64,000 bases of DNA. It comes from Neodontobutis hainanensis. Taxonomy: Eukaryota; Chordata; Actinopteri; Gobiiformes; Odontobutidae. Of the stretch, positions 11,001 to 24,250 are shown one piece after another (the stretch's first letter is position 1; every line of letters starts with the position of its first letter). The DNA is taken from contig JALDNG010000020.1 of the NCBI GenBank assembly GCA_024349245.1, positions 2,961,501-3,025,500 on the forward strand, written 5' to 3'. The notes under the pieces were generated by a model. It was not told the DNA's origin. It saw nothing but the letters and a program-made list of their open reading frames with translations, and ran no database searches. Both the position numbers and the translations under genes were made by a program.

Positions 11001-12189
11001 AAATAGTAGAAAGTGAAAAACAAACAGCAGCGAGTGAGAACAAGGCTTCAGCTTTATGAGTAAATTAGTGATAAATAGTTGTAAAGTAGCTTTAAAATTA
11101 GCATTTAACCACATAAGCATTAAGCAGCATTAGTCTGAGCAGAATGCTGTGGATTGAATAGTTTGACCTCAGACAAAAACAGAAGTCCAGTTTAACAGCT
11201 TAATTAAGCTATTAGTCCAACCATGGTCTGCATCTAAACACCTTTTAATAAATGCAACACTGATTTCTTTGTTACAGCACCTGGGGGCCATTTCTAGAAC
11301 AGCAGCCTGTAGTGGCGCTGGCTTGAGCTTTGCTTTCTGCTCTCATTCTACTTTTCTTTATATCAGACGGATAAGTATTTCAGTTGCATGTCATTCCAAC
11401 AAATTTTCAGTGCGCTGTAGGTCTGCGTCGGGAACCATAACAGTGTGACAGCTTTTTGGATGAGACAACAAGACACTGTCACGAACACACGCAAAAAAAA
11501 GCTGGCCAGAAGAGAGAACAGGAGGGGGGTTACATTTCCCTCTTCCTTCGTCGAGAACATGCAGTGCTCATCCCTCTCCCTGCAAGTAAAACCCAGAAAC
11601 CCTTAGAGAGACACGCTGAGGGCTTCTTACTCTGCGAAAATGGTGGCAGTGAAAAAGGCGCTTGGGGAAAACACGCGGCGGAGTCCGTTTTAAAAGCCTC
11701 ACCGTCACCATCTAGCCTCTTTCTTTCACTGTGTCGCTGGTGGTGGAATGTTTTTCATCAGAAGAGGGTTGTTTTCTCGGCTCCAGGCCCCGGCATGAGT
11801 TTGTCTCTGTGAGTGAGTGAGAAAGACAGAGAGGAAAGTCTAAAGCCCAGGAAAGCATTTATTTATAGGTATCTGAAAGCTGCGGGGCTCTGGGAAGTAT
11901 TATGACGTGCCTTTTAGAAAAACACCAAAACAAAAAAACGCTCACATTCAGTTATTTTTAACTATTAGGTTAGCTCCCAAATGTGCTTCATAAAAGATGA
12001 GTTCTCACCCCTCTCTGTTTGACCCCACACTGACTTTTGAGGACTGTTGACTCTCATCCATGTGGCCAATAAATGCACTAAAACTCATCTTTTAAAGCTC
12101 CTATAATTCTGTTGCCGTCCCTGTCTCAGTTTCCCTTCACCCCCAAAAGCAGCCTAGAGACCTGTCCCGCATCTCTTTTATCAAAAAAA
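8076..12189. other. Noncoding DNA with GC-richer patches
   Basis: AT-rich background with unique GC/CpG-richer patches at about 8690-8960, 9840-10160 and 11640-11810. No splice-framed coding exon or known repeat is recognised. The 118-codon frame at 11456-11812 is of mixed composition and shows no domain. Confidence 0.5.
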
Positions 12190-12425
12190 ATAAAACCAGA
12201 CCATTTATTCCTCCACAAAATAAAGTTTAGCGCATAGCCGTAGCTTAGCATTAGCTTAGCTGCAACTTTAGGGTGGCAATTTTCTCTGCATGAAAATACA
12301 CTTTATTGACAGCTAATATACTTTCTGGAATGTCACATCAGAAACCATTGTCGACCAATGGAAGCACGCCTTTTTTGCACATGTTATTGCCTATTTTTTC
12401 TTTTTCTGTTTAAACCATTTTCCCT
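12190..12425 (+). repeat. Dispersed degenerate repeat A, copy 1
   Basis: It shares several blocks with 28081-28345 and 52905-53225: a poly-A/CCACAAAA start, a GTTTAG...TAGCTTAGCTG block, the block GGAATGTCACAT, and a CGACCAATGGAAGC-like end. The class of element is unknown to me, and no terminal repeats are visible. Confidence 0.5.
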
Positions 12426-15400
12426 CAACTAGAAGAAAAAAATATCAGGTACTGTCTGTTTAACTTGGCCCATGTTAATTAGCCTGCGTTTTTTTTAGAG
12501 TTTACATTTTAACAGAGCTATATTTTATTATAGACATAAATAACAGGTGAAGAATACTAAAAGTAGTCTGTGAAGGTTCTCAGTCATCCAGGTCATCTTA
12601 AAAAAGGTTAAAGTAAAACCATCTGAAAACTGAGTCCTGAGGCTTTTACGTTAATCTTTTTTTTCAATAGTAAAAGAAAGTTGTTGTTTTTTTTTCTATA
12701 TTGAAATTATCCCGAACATGAAGAAGGAAGTATTTGTGTATTTGTGCTGCCAACAGGGTTATATTGCCTTGTTCCTGGAGCTGAGGTAACATAGTATACA
12801 GTTTTATCAAAGACAAAAAAGACAGAAAATGCAAAGTACTAGGATGTTCTGCTGCCATTCATTCAATGTTGACAAGCTGTGTAGACCAATAGCATATGGG
12901 GGCCTTCTATATTTGACAAAGACGCCTGTGTTTATCAACCTGTCACTGGCCAAAGCTAAGATAGGTTGTAACTTGTTAGATTTACAGAAGTATATATTTT
13001 TACTTAACGTTTTGAGGAAGCAAAAACATTTTTTATACTTCTACTTTAAGTATCAGCATTTGAAGTGCATTAATGAGTACTCTTCCTGCATTTAACCACT
13101 TCATAAGTCACACATTATACTATCAGCGTGTTAACAGTGATTACTGAACGTATTTGGTATTATTGCTCCTGTGTGTTTAAAATGTACTTACTGAGTACTT
13201 GCTGATCCCAACTATTGATACAATTATCTATTCATGACTGTACATTACACAGAACCATGATGACATTTTATCTTGTTTTCCTGCATCTCTTACAGACCAT
13301 AATTTGCTTTACTTTTAACTGTCATTAATAGTTAAATATGTCCCAACAGTGTTGTTTAGAGAAAAACAGTATAGGGATAACCTTATAAAAATGAACAGAT
13401 ATGATATGAAATAAAATTGCTATGTTACTGGCCTATATCCTATCTTTTTTAAGCTGTTTAGATGATTCTTTCTCATTTTCCTGGAGGTGTGGTAACGTTG
13501 CAGTTTTGTCAGAGCCTGTGTTGCTGTGGAAGAAGACTTCCTGACTCCCATCACTCTCGGCCCGGCGCTAACAACTGCACCGATGAAGTCAGCACCTCTC
13601 AACATCTCGGCCCTTAATGGAGTCTTCAGTGCCTTTGTCCTTAACCATCCATTTCCATTAATTATTCAGTGAGAGAAAGGAAAACCGTTTGAGTGGGTAA
13701 CACTGATCCAGTGTACTCAACCAATCTATGCAGTGTAAGTAATAAAATACCACGCACTCAGACGACACAATGAAAGAGATGGAGACAGAGGAGACGCTTG
13801 TTAAAAATGTAAGTAGTCGGAAGCAACAATGGAAGAAGGAGGCGGCTCGGGAGTCAGAAGACACGGCTACGACATCTTAGTGTCCGGGTTAATCAGCAAA
13901 ACAGGCCGGCAGCAGCTGGTGTCGAGCTATACCCGGCCGGTCCGCGGAGGGCGCCTGTCTGAGCAGAGCTTGAGTCGATGTGATGCGCTCTCGCTGCAGC
14001 TGACTGATGCTAATTGGGATTAGCGCCCGTTGCGATAAAGTGACATCCCACAGCCAGCCCTTTTCTGACTCTCCAGCCTTCAGAGCTGTCAAACCGAGCC
14101 GTATGTTTTCTTCTCGCTCCCCAGGCTCCGGCAGAGATGTTCGAAAATCAAAGTGAGACTAAGTTAGAGATAAGACGAGGAGGAGGGGGTAAAGAGTACA
14201 GCCTCCCGAATACAACGTGACATTTCAGCAAAGCACAAGTTCAACTTTTAGTCAGAAGTTTCGTATGTGCATTTAATTCTCACCATTAATCGTCATTATC
14301 TTCTGTAGCATTTTCCTTCACATATTAGTTTGAACTACAAGCTTCTTACTAAGTGGATCAATGTTTTTACTGTAAATGTAGCTGAAAAGTAAAGCAAATG
14401 GTAAATAATGCTCTGCTTAAGTCAAGAGGCATAAAATCCTACTTTTCAAAACAAGTCACTGATAGAACACACTGTTGCTCAGTAAATATTATCTCTGTGT
14501 TTCTGGATTATCGTCCTTGTTATTGGCAAATTAAATATTTCTTTTGGTTTAGAATAAAGTAGATCCCTACTGCTTAGTTTCTACTGAGATCTTAGTTCAA
14601 TATGTATTTTCTTTTTAATTCTGCCAAACAATTGAATAACCTAAAAGCATATTGTAATAAGAATGGTCTGTGGCTTGTCTAAGCAGGTCCTAAATTATTA
14701 TTAGAGACTAAACCAGGACTTTTGTATTTGGATTTGCCACAGGTTCATTTAAAGCAGCCCTGGGTAGCTTTTAGCCGGTAGAGGCTGCAGATCCCTCTCT
14801 GTGACACTGGACTGTCAGAGGCATAATATTTGTCACAAGTAGAGACTATTCGAGCAACAAGTTTTTCAGGGTCATTTTAGTGTATTTAGTCCAAACAGAA
14901 CTCTGTAGGGCCTGTTGTCGTTATTATGTCGTGTGGTAGGGCCTCACTCACTGTGTTGCTGTCCCGGGACAGGAAAGTTACAGGAGGTTTGTGTCCAGCT
15001 GATGGCCCTGTGTCAGTGAGATACTGAATACTGAAAAAACATTTTGTGAATATAATTTTTTTGGGCTAAAGGTTCCGCATGGCTACTTTAAGGCTCTGTT
15101 TGGACGATGATTTTCAGTCCAAAAGTGTCCATCCTATAGAAGCTAATAACAATTTTGCTATTCAATATACAGATACTACAATTGATGCTTTGCTGCCATA
15201 AATTCTAATATATTGTGCAGCCCTAAATGATACTAGGTTTGGAGTTATCAAAATGACACATAACCATTACATTAATGACAGAAATAACATAAAGTGGATT
15301 CAAAAGGAATTTATAATACTATTTGTAACTATCCTGAATTTTTCATATTTTCTTGTTTTTAGCATAAACTTTAAAAAGAATTGTTTTCTCTGATAAACCC

Positions 15401-18400
15401 TGCACAGATACTTTGGTTTCTCTTCCACTCCCAACATTAGAAAAAGGTCACTGTGCACTCTTGAACTTTCAGTCCAAATGAGCTCTTCCTCCCAGAAACA
15501 CAAGACGGGAGGGGTCAAAAATTAATCCATAAGATGTCCTGCCAAGATCCCTCAGTCCTAAGTCCTGCCCATAAGACGTCCATCGACAACACACCTTTTC
15601 TTTTGCTCTGATAAACCTCGGTGTGAAGAGCCCAGGTTGAAGAGATGATGGTTTCTTTTTTGGAGGAAGGGGGCTTTCGCAAACGGTATTAGATCCATGA
15701 ACTGGGAGTGCTATATTGAATATTTTATCGACTGTCTGCTTGCCCCGTGCTGACCTGCCTGACATGCTAAGTTCCCGGCTCGCTGGAGACGCCACGTCGC
15801 TTCGCATCAGCCCAGCCACCCGTGAGGCTCCGCTGCATTTCCTGTGAATAAACTCGCACACAGTCGGGGGGGAGAGAGAGGAGAGGCCAGGGGCACGGGG
15901 GCACGACAGGGGCTCGAAGAAAGGCTGAAAAACTGCACACATTCTTTCTTCCCAAAGAACAACACACTTTCTACCTCCACCTCGTCGGTTTACAGTATGA
16001 AAACTCCCTCGGTCAGAGCCGGATGAGTCCTTTTGAACGCAGCCAGTCGAATGAAACAACCTTTTTGTTTTTGATTACTGATTGACTGTCCTCAGCTTTT
16101 GGACCAAGACAAGTTAGAGACGGTTGTGACTCCCTACAATAACAGATAAACACAGAGAGGAGTCACTCTTTTCGAAGGCAGTGGCAGTAATTATTATTAC
16201 ATTCTTAGAAATGGACTGGCAAACATTCGAACTGAGCAAAGCAATTGTTTTAAAAGCCCTACATTCACTAACCTCCTTTATCAACAGTTAAATATTTTAG
16301 TAAAAAGAAAAACACCAAGGCAATCAAAAAGGTGAAATAATTAAAAAGCCTTGATTGAAACATGGCTCTTTGCTTAAAAACACCACCGTGTGTCAGCCTT
16401 TAGGCCATCGCCAGGGCAAAGTTAAGATGGTCGTCAGATACAAAGTTTTGTACCCATAGAAAATATTCTAAGGTGAGCTGTCATGTGAGATTACAGCAGG
16501 TTGTAGGCACAATACAATATCAACACCTGGATACCTCTTACCATTATCCACTAGATCAGTCTAATCTTTCTTTCTTAGACGCAGAGAAATCCAGTTAACA
16601 CCTGGGTGCAGGGTCCATTTGAGGCAGTGGGTCTAGATATAGTTTATTTTAGTTTTTTCTATGATGCTGCATGCTCAAATCAATGGTGTGACAAAACTGG
16701 CAGTTATGGATGTGTTTAAGCTTTTAATGTTACAGATAAATGATGTGTTGTGCTCTAATTGGATAAAATGACCAGGGGATTGATTGTTACTGACAGGTGC
16801 TTTATCCAATCACCTCCAGGTTTTCATCTTTGCAAACTGAAGGTATCTGAAGACGTGTTTGTTCCTCATTCAAGGGACTTATTTATAATAAAGCAACTAT
16901 ATAAATGCGGTGGCAAAAGTCAAAGGAGATTGTTAACTTTTCATTAATATCCTGTGTTTTTTTTTGGCCAGATGTGTCTTCAGGTGATGGTAGCCCTGAA
17001 ACTCAGTCACATAGTGGAGTATTTCTAAGTCCAGACCCACTTTGTCTTCAAAAGCAGGTTTTTTTTATCTATTGTAATGAATTTTAGGCCACATATTTTG
17101 ATGTGAAACATTGAAAGACATTGTTTAAGGTAGAAATTGTGAGAGCTTTCTTCTTAACCGTCTATCTTTAAAATGTCAGAAATGAAAGGATTTACTCTCT
17201 CTTTTTATTAATGGCAGTCTCACAGAAACACAACTTGTGTGACGTCACTGTTTGCTCTGTCGAAAACACAAGCCTCTTTGGTTACCTGTACCCAACCCAA
17301 CGTGTACCATAATATCTCCCCCTTTTTAAAAGGTCCATTAAATTCAGCTGCTGCGGTGTCCACCACTCGAGGTTTTCTTATTGTTATATCCACCATTTTT
17401 ATTCAGACTCATTTAGTTTCATGATATTTCTTTGCTCTCTCTGTATTTTAAATCACTAAACTCAAACCTCATTAGTGTGTCGTTAGCCTTACACGAGATC
17501 GGAGCTATATTTGCCCAACAATAACAGGTTGAGCGTGCAGCATAGCCTCTCTCTCTCGCTCCCTCCTCGTGCCTCTGTCTCTGGCTTATTACTGGCACTG
17601 GGGCTTCCTAATGTGTTAAAACTCAGTGGGGTGGAAACGTCAGCCAACGGACTCTGGTCCCCCAACGGTCTTTATTTATTCATGCAAGCGTTGGCCTCTC
17701 CCCAGGACAGTGTAGCGCCGGCCTTGGAGGACAGCGGGGCCTTGAAAAAAACAAAACAAAAACGACCCAGCGTTAGGGTCACTCAGTATTTTAGGCCAAT
17801 GAGTCGACAAGCGGCAACAACGGCGTCAAGGGACCGTTGTGTTCTGTTAAAGATGAGGAGTGTGTGTCTCTTTTTGTGTGTGTGTTGTATTTTTCTCATT
17901 TCCTGTCGCCTTTCCTGCTTTTTCCTTTCGACTCGTATTGACGTTGTAATTAGGGAAACAATTGACAGTAAGAGGAGCGTAGATATCATTGGCTTGTTTT
18001 GTTTTGAGGCTGAACAGGAAACAGGATATGATGTGCTTGTAAAGACTTTATTACCTTATTGGTAAATTTCAAGCATTCAATTGTGCCAGGTTAATTTTAT
18101 CTGTGTATAGTTCGGCTTTTATGCCAATAATTAATGCATGGATAATCAAAGTGTCACAAGAATTAGATGTAAAAATGGCAGTGTGGGATTGGTTTGCAAT
18201 AATATTGTATCTGAAATAAATATTATCGGATACACTGGTTAGATTAGATGTGACGCAAATGTGGAAAACTGAATTGAGTTTGTCTTTTGATGAGGATAAA
18301 AGGAGTATATTTGGAACCAAACTAACTAAATGATTCACCATGTACAGATCTCCCAAAATAAAAGACATAAAATGAACCCTCAAATGTCACCTGTGTTTCT

Positions 18401-18670
18401 AAAATGTAAATCAGTGGAAGGAACTTTGACTGACTGTTTGCTCATGTGTTCAAATTCAATCAAACGCCATGTTAGATCAGGCTCCAGGAGACTTTATACC
18501 ATCCTCATGTAGGCTACACAGGAAGACATCTCTCTGTCCTGGGTGAGCAACAGACCCCCCACTACAGCCAGCTGGCACAGACTGGTCCTGGAGCTGTTCC
18601 CAAAGGAGTGACTGACCTTGCACTCGGGAGGGGACAGCTCCTGGAGGAATGGGCCCCACACCTCCGCATT
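12426..18670. other. Noncoding DNA with GC-richer patches
   Basis: A block with GGTTCTCAGTCATCCAGGTC at 12576-12595 resembles a common fish repeat motif. GC/CpG-richer unique patches lie at about 13540-14220, 15480-16060, 17490-17860 and 18530-18660. The long frames (196 codons on the minus strand at 15469-16059, 184 codons on the plus strand at 17511-18065) show no recognisable domain and sit in GC-rich DNA, where chance frames are long. No gene is called. Confidence 0.5.
13840..14060. other. GC/CpG-rich unique block, candidate regulatory DNA
   Basis: This compact block differs sharply from its AT-rich flanks and holds homeodomain-type TAAT cores. One of these, CTAATTGGGATTAG, also contains a paired-class GGATTAG site. 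Conservation cannot be judged from one sequence, so this is only a candidate. Confidence 0.3.
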
Positions 18671-18722
18671 GTTTTACATTTACATTTAATCATTTTTCCC
18701 CAAAGCGACTTATATTAAGTTT
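18671..18722 (-). repeat. SINE 3'-tail fragment, minus strand
   Basis: TTTACATTTACATTTAATCA followed by CCAAAGCGACTTAT is the reverse complement of the tail type seen at 46101-46148 (GGATAAAAGCGTCAGCTAAATG and TAAATGTAAATG). Only the tail remains. Confidence 0.55.
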
Positions 18723-18995
18723 CTATTCACCAGTGTACTGCTTGATTTGTTTTCAGAAAAACAGTACACCAGTGAGCATGTTTTCTCTTGAAATATAAAA
18801 CCACAAGAAAGCATACTTCATTTGGAGAAACATTTCCACTTCTTCCAATTTTTTTTTATTTTTATTTTATTTATTTTTTTTATGTGAAGATTCTTAATTT
18901 TTTTGGAAAAGCTGACCACTCTGATTAAACCAAAGGCAAAAGCATTACAAATGTAGCATGGTTTGCTTTTTGGGGGCCTTTCAGACACATTGGTG

Positions 18996-19230
18996 CCAGG
19001 GCGGCAGTCCAGCGGCTGGGCGGTTCAATCCCTGCTCGATACGTCCCAAAACATCATAACATCCCGCTTTCCCCCACAGTTCATATTGTCGTTGTGTCCT
19101 TGGGCAAGACACTTAACCCACCTTGCCTCCAGTGGTCCGCTGTAACACTGGTAAAGCGCTTTGAGTGCCTACTAGGTGGAAGATTGCTGTATAAATAACA
19201 AAATAAATAAATGGATAAATAAAATAAAAA
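18996..19230 (+). mobile_element. tRNA-headed SINE with decayed box A
   Basis: The head GGGCGGCAGTCCAGCGGCTG lost most of the box A seen at 24731. Box B, GGTTCAATCCC, is preserved at about 19022-19032. The body contains TTGTGTCCTTGGGCAAGACA and GTAAAGCGCTTTGAGTGCC, and the A/T-rich tail runs to about 19230. It is very close in sequence to the copy at 24722. Confidence 0.75.
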
Positions 19231-22200
19231 ATGTGGTAATAGAGACGCACCCATATTGACCCAACTTTTACCATAGTGCTCCAGTGAAAACATTATGACA
19301 GTTAGCTTTGCTCAAACTTCAGCAACTTTCTTAAAAAAATTATCAAAAAATTTATCAAAAAAGGGCAACACGTGATAACACGGGACTAGTTTGTTGTTTT
19401 GAAGCACTGCTTCAGTCTGTGTGAACAAATTTCATTCGCTTTACCTTTAGCCAGCTCTCAACTCTGCTTATGTTGGATCCAAAAGAAGAGGAACAGAACG
19501 TGCTAATGCTAAGGGCCAATTCCAGGTATAATATATTATAATGAAGTAATGTCCAGTCCTAAAGCCCTTGGAAGCTTTGTGTTGTTTGTTGTGGGTTTGT
19601 CCTTGATGCAGAATGACCATAACTTCCCTAAAAGCTGAGCGTGTGAGCAGCCCGAGTGCATAAATAGTGAATGAGAGTGAGTGGCACTGACTGACACAGC
19701 TCACTGTCTCTAGCAGCAACAATGCACTGAGCCTTTGTGAGATTTTTTTTTAAGTGTGCATCAATAATTCAGCCGCCTACTTAACCTCAGCTCTTTTTCC
19801 TTTGTATTATCACTATTGTACATATTGTATGTGCGGCGTGTGATTAATGTTCCTCATTGGTTATTTAAGTTATTGTATTTTTTATGCACTCGAGGCACGA
19901 GTAGAAGAAAAGGTGGTGAATTCAACATGCCTTCACTCTCAATGATTTCAGTCTAATGCATTTTGATAGCAGCAGTGGAAGGATTTATGTGACTTTAATG
20001 TCAGCACTTTAATTTTACAATTATTCAGCTATATGTCGCAAACTATATTAAATTAATATCTTGTCTTGTCATGCACCAGGAAAATGTTTATTAAAAAAAA
20101 ACCCTGATCACATGATCCAACATGAGACAGACAATAACTATTGGCAGCTCTTTATCTTGTGGCCCCTATATCCAATCTTTTAACTACACAGTAAAACTAA
20201 TCTGTTGCTATCATTTTATGCTGATTAGCAATGTGCTTTTTGGTAGATTTTTCACCAATATATAATGACCAAAGCACAAATAATAGAAATAATAATACAT
20301 TTAATACAATAAAAAATATATAAACATATTTTAGAAAATTCTGCCCCATAATTTCCAATAAAGAACATCCAAATAAAATATATTCTTATTTATTCTGAAA
20401 AACTTATTAAAAGTAATTGAATTGAATTGGTCAATGATATATCTTTGTGCTTCATTGCCTTCAGTACATGGGATATTTTATTGTATCTTCTGTAAAATTG
20501 TGCTTGGCTTGGATCAATGTGTGGCTCCACACAGACTTTTCATTTATTTATTTATGCTGTGAGTCTGGTGCTGGCTCCACTGAGGGCCACTGCCACTCTC
20601 TGTTCTTCTCTTTGTCTTCATCTCAGACTCATTATGCTTTTTTTCTGCCCCTGAGCCTTCTCTCAAACCTGAAGACGTCAACTTAAGGAGGTCACAAAAG
20701 TGTTGCCTTTTCATAGCATTTCAAATACACTTACTGTTACTGTGTACTACTACACTTTAGCTCTCCTACATGAGTCGAGACAAACGACTTAGAAGTGATT
20801 TTTTTTTGTGTGTGATTTTTATTTTAAAAAAATGTTCTTGAATTATATGACTTTAATCTTAAAATTTTAAATTATTTTTTAATATTCTGACTTTTTTTCA
20901 GAATTTAGACTTTTTTCTTAATATTTTATTTTTAATCTCAGAAATCAGGCTTTAATCTAATTGTGCTTCACCTTTCCTCTCTTGTGCAGCCCTCATGATA
21001 AATATATAAATAATCTTATTAGATGACTTTCCAAAATCTTCTGTGGACATTTATTAATCTATGTTTGTGGTACATTTGCCAACTTCCTGAACGTCTGGCT
21101 CGAAACTGCCCTCTCCTTCTCACACTGACCGTAACACACTTAAATACACACTTTGTGGGACAGTCCTGGACAGACAGTGTTCCCCACTCTAGAGGTGTCC
21201 CCCTCCGAGGCGCCACTGCAGCGTGTTCGGAGCAAAGCCATTAAAAACACTCCTCAGCATCTTCTTCTCTCAGGCCATATTTAATAAATAAAGCCGCTGG
21301 CACTCTACGCGTCGGGCCGAGAGAGAGAGGGTCACTATCATACGCTGCTAAAACACTCCAAATGTAATTCTGCCGCGGGTCAGAACTTGGAAAGTGCAGG
21401 GCCAGGGTGTGCGTCTTAAAGGGATTTTAAAAGGAGTGAAGGTCAGGTGATGGAGAAAGCGTTAACAGCCTGCCTCTCTCTCTGCTGCCCACATTTTCCT
21501 TCCTTCCGTATAAAAGTTTGATGTCTGAATTAGGTTGTTGACTCATCTCGCACCTCTCTGCTTATAGTATTGACAGGCTGCTGGAGCACTGCTGAGCGGC
21601 TTCGCAGCAGCTACCGAGCGAAGTGTTTTAACAGAGTTTTAATGGCTCCGGCCCCAAGCCTCACCTCAAACTCACAGTGGGTTGGAAATAGCTCACTGAA
21701 GAGAAAAAAAAAAAAAAAACGTAAGTGTTGGACTTGGAAGGGCTGAGAGGCTGAGAGGCTGGTTGTTTTTTACAGCTTCTTCTTCTGCCTACTGACTCCT
21801 CCTGGAGTCAACCTTTTGTTAGCTATCTTCTAAACATTCCTCCATCTTGTTTTAACACTGACACAGCACACTTTTCAAATTACTACAATCTCCTGTTTGT
21901 TTGTGATACTCAGCTCTTCTGAAGGGATTTAACCTTTTAGTGTTGCTATTGGCTTTGTTGTCTTTGTGATGTTTTGCTGTATACACACACATACCCAGCC
22001 AAGTGGCCATTTTTCCACCATTGGATGCCTCGTTTACAATCTGAGAACAACAGCCAATGGAAGTGTTCCTGAATTCAAAAGCTCAAGAAGACAAGAGTAG
22101 ATCCAAATGTATGCAAATGGTGATCGGTCAGATATATTTCTTTAAATGCAGGAAAACATAAAAATGGTTGCTTTGTAGCTTTCCTTGTGATTGAGTGGAA

Positions 22201-23548
22201 TGATTCAACTTGTTACTTACATGTTACAGAACTGGTCAGTTATTGATCTATCGAAGGTCCAGGCATCATCAGACTGCCTGTGGTTTTATGAGTCTGGCAT
22301 TTGAAGTTTCTTTCACCCAGTAGGACTAACTGTTCCTGTTTATATTAAAATGAACATTTATTTAATTTTCATTTATGTGTGTGTGAGATGGACTATATGC
22401 TAGTGTTTTGTTTCTGTTCTAGACGCATTTCTCTCCCACTCTGGCCGTCCTGGGACTGGATCCTCCTTCTGTGCTTCTCCATGAGGTTTCTCTTTTTTCT
22501 CCTGATGGAGGCTCTAAGGACAGGGGTGTTATCTTGTTTTTGAGTCACACCATTTAGAAAAAGTCCTGTTTAGGCAACTGCAGTTTATCTACAAATCCAA
22601 AATTAAAGGTGGTGACTCATATTTGCTTCACTCAGGTCACTAGCAATTTTAGCTCTGTCTTCAAATCTTTACAAATGTCGCCTGTCGTGTGGAACCCTCC
22701 TGAACATTTCGCCGCAGAAACAGTGCCACTTACTGCAGCCTTTTGTCTTTTGATGAGGTCTGCCCTGACTCATTCTTTCCTTTGCTTTCTGTTTGTCCCT
22801 CTCTCATTTGCACCTCCCTGACTTCCCAAATCTCCCCTCGTCTCCTCCCTCCTCTTTTTGGCTCGTCGTATGTGTGGGCTTGAGCTATGAAGAGCCCTGT
22901 GCTAGCTCGGCGCAGCCAGAGGCAACGCTCATTAGCGGAGTTTAGCCACACAGGCCGTGAATGGGACGTCTTGTTGACACACACAATGGGATCAGCCCCC
23001 TCGAACACACAACAGCCTGGCTCCAGCTTGACGCGTCATGCCCCCCACCCCTCTAACCCTCTTCAAATTGGAACTGTGTGTTGGAACAGGGCTCATCGGA
23101 CGCCTTGCTTTCTTCACCTTGCGCCACCCCAGTCACATGGCACGCTCCCTAGACCTAAACTGTGTGACCTACGCTACGTACAAATGTGTTTGCCGTTTTT
23201 CACTCTAGAACAATATGTACATGTCCCGGGGAAGCTTACAGAGACAAAACATAATTGGAAAACTGTTTACTGTTTAGTGATGGACATTGTGTCATAATAA
23301 TAATAATAAATAATGCAGGAATAGTACCAAGGAGTTATTAGTGAAGTGGCAGACATTTGTGTCATTCTCTGATTTATTTTGCCGCGTGTTTTTTGTTTCA
23401 CTCATGCTTTTCTGACTCACTCGACAAACATTAACTTTGGTTTAATAACTAGAAAACACTGGGACAAACAATATTATCTCAATCTTAATTACACTTAGGA
23501 CTGAACACAGGGTTTCTGCCATTAGTAAAACATCTTAATGTTGCAAAA
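19231..23548. other. Noncoding DNA with GC-richer patches
   Basis: Mostly AT-rich. GC/CpG-richer patches lie at about 21060-21700 and 22860-23160, with a poly-A run near 21702-21719 and a short (AAT)n near 23297-23312. No gene is recognised. Confidence 0.5.
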
Positions 23549-24250
23549 GAAGGCAAGGCAAGGCAAGGCAATTTTATTTATATAGCACAATTCATACACT
23601 GGGTAACTCAAAGTGTTTTACAGAAATAAAAGACAATTTACAAGATTTATATTTGGAAACATAAGAAAGATTAAAAGCATTATAAAAGAAGAAGAGTGCA
23701 GATAAAAAAAACATTTTAAGTTGTAGTGTAGGCGGAGCTGAAAAGGAAGGTTTTTAACCTCCCCTTGAACATTGTTAAAGTTGAGGCTTGTTTTACTTCA
23801 TCTGGGAGGTTGTTCCAGGTTTTTGCTGCATGAAACTTAAACGCTGCTTCACCCTGTATAGTTCTAACTCTGGGCACAAGCAGGAGGCCTGTCCCAGATG
23901 TTCTCAGAGTCCGAGGAGGCTCATAAGCTACTAGCATTTCAGAAATATATTCTGGTGCTAAACCATTTAGAGACTTGTAAACAAGCAGTGCTGTTTTAAA
24001 GTCTATTCTCTGAGCAACAGGAAGCCAGTGCAGAGATTTTAAAACTGGACTGATGTGGTTGTACTTCCTGGTGTTAGTTAGAACCCGAGCAGCAGCGTTC
24101 TGAATAAGCTGCAGCTGTCTTAACCCTCGTTTTGAGAGACCAGTGAGCAGGCCATTACAGTAATCTAACCTGCTGGAGATAAAAGCATGAATAAGTTTCT
24201 CTAAGTCTGGTTGAGACATCTCTAAGTCTGGTTGAGACATTATTCCTTTG
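23549..24250 (-). mobile_element. 5'-truncated L2-clade LINE
   Basis: A LINE 3' end lies on the minus strand. It includes the C-terminus of the reverse-transcriptase ORF and a short 3' UTR with TATATAAATAAAATTG, and ends in a tandem TTGCC tail (23549-23570). Everything upstream of about 24250 is missing, as expected when reverse transcription stops early. The protein text is typical of the L2 clade (Maui-like in fish), from family knowledge. Confidence 0.82.
23716..24240 (-). pseudogene. L2-type LINE ORF2, C-terminal fragment
   Basis: The complete ORF2 protein would nick target DNA and reverse-transcribe the LINE RNA in the nucleus. This open frame of 174 residues covers only the region after the reverse-transcriptase fingers and palm. 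It contains SRLDYCNGLL, NAAARVLT, LKSLHWLPVAQRIDFK and KTWNNLPDEV, the conserved C-terminal signature of L2/CR1-type LINEs. The endonuclease and the catalytic YADD box are absent. The first residues repeat (MSQPDLE twice) because 24219-24239 is a tandem duplication of 21 bp. The frame is otherwise undamaged, suggesting fairly recent insertion. It is a dead-on-arrival copy. Confidence 0.85.

Noticed and set aside
15469..16059. 196-codon open frame on the minus strand
   Set aside because: No recognisable domain. Overlapping frames on both strands and GC-rich composition make a chance frame likely, and I could not frame splice sites around a plausible exon.
17511..18065. 184-codon open frame on the plus strand
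   Set aside because: Low-complexity serine/leucine-rich start, no domain, and no supporting splice or promoter signals.
23549..23570. Short GGCAA tandem as an independent microsatellite
   Set aside because: It is the 3' tail of the minus-strand L2-type LINE, so it is annotated with that element.
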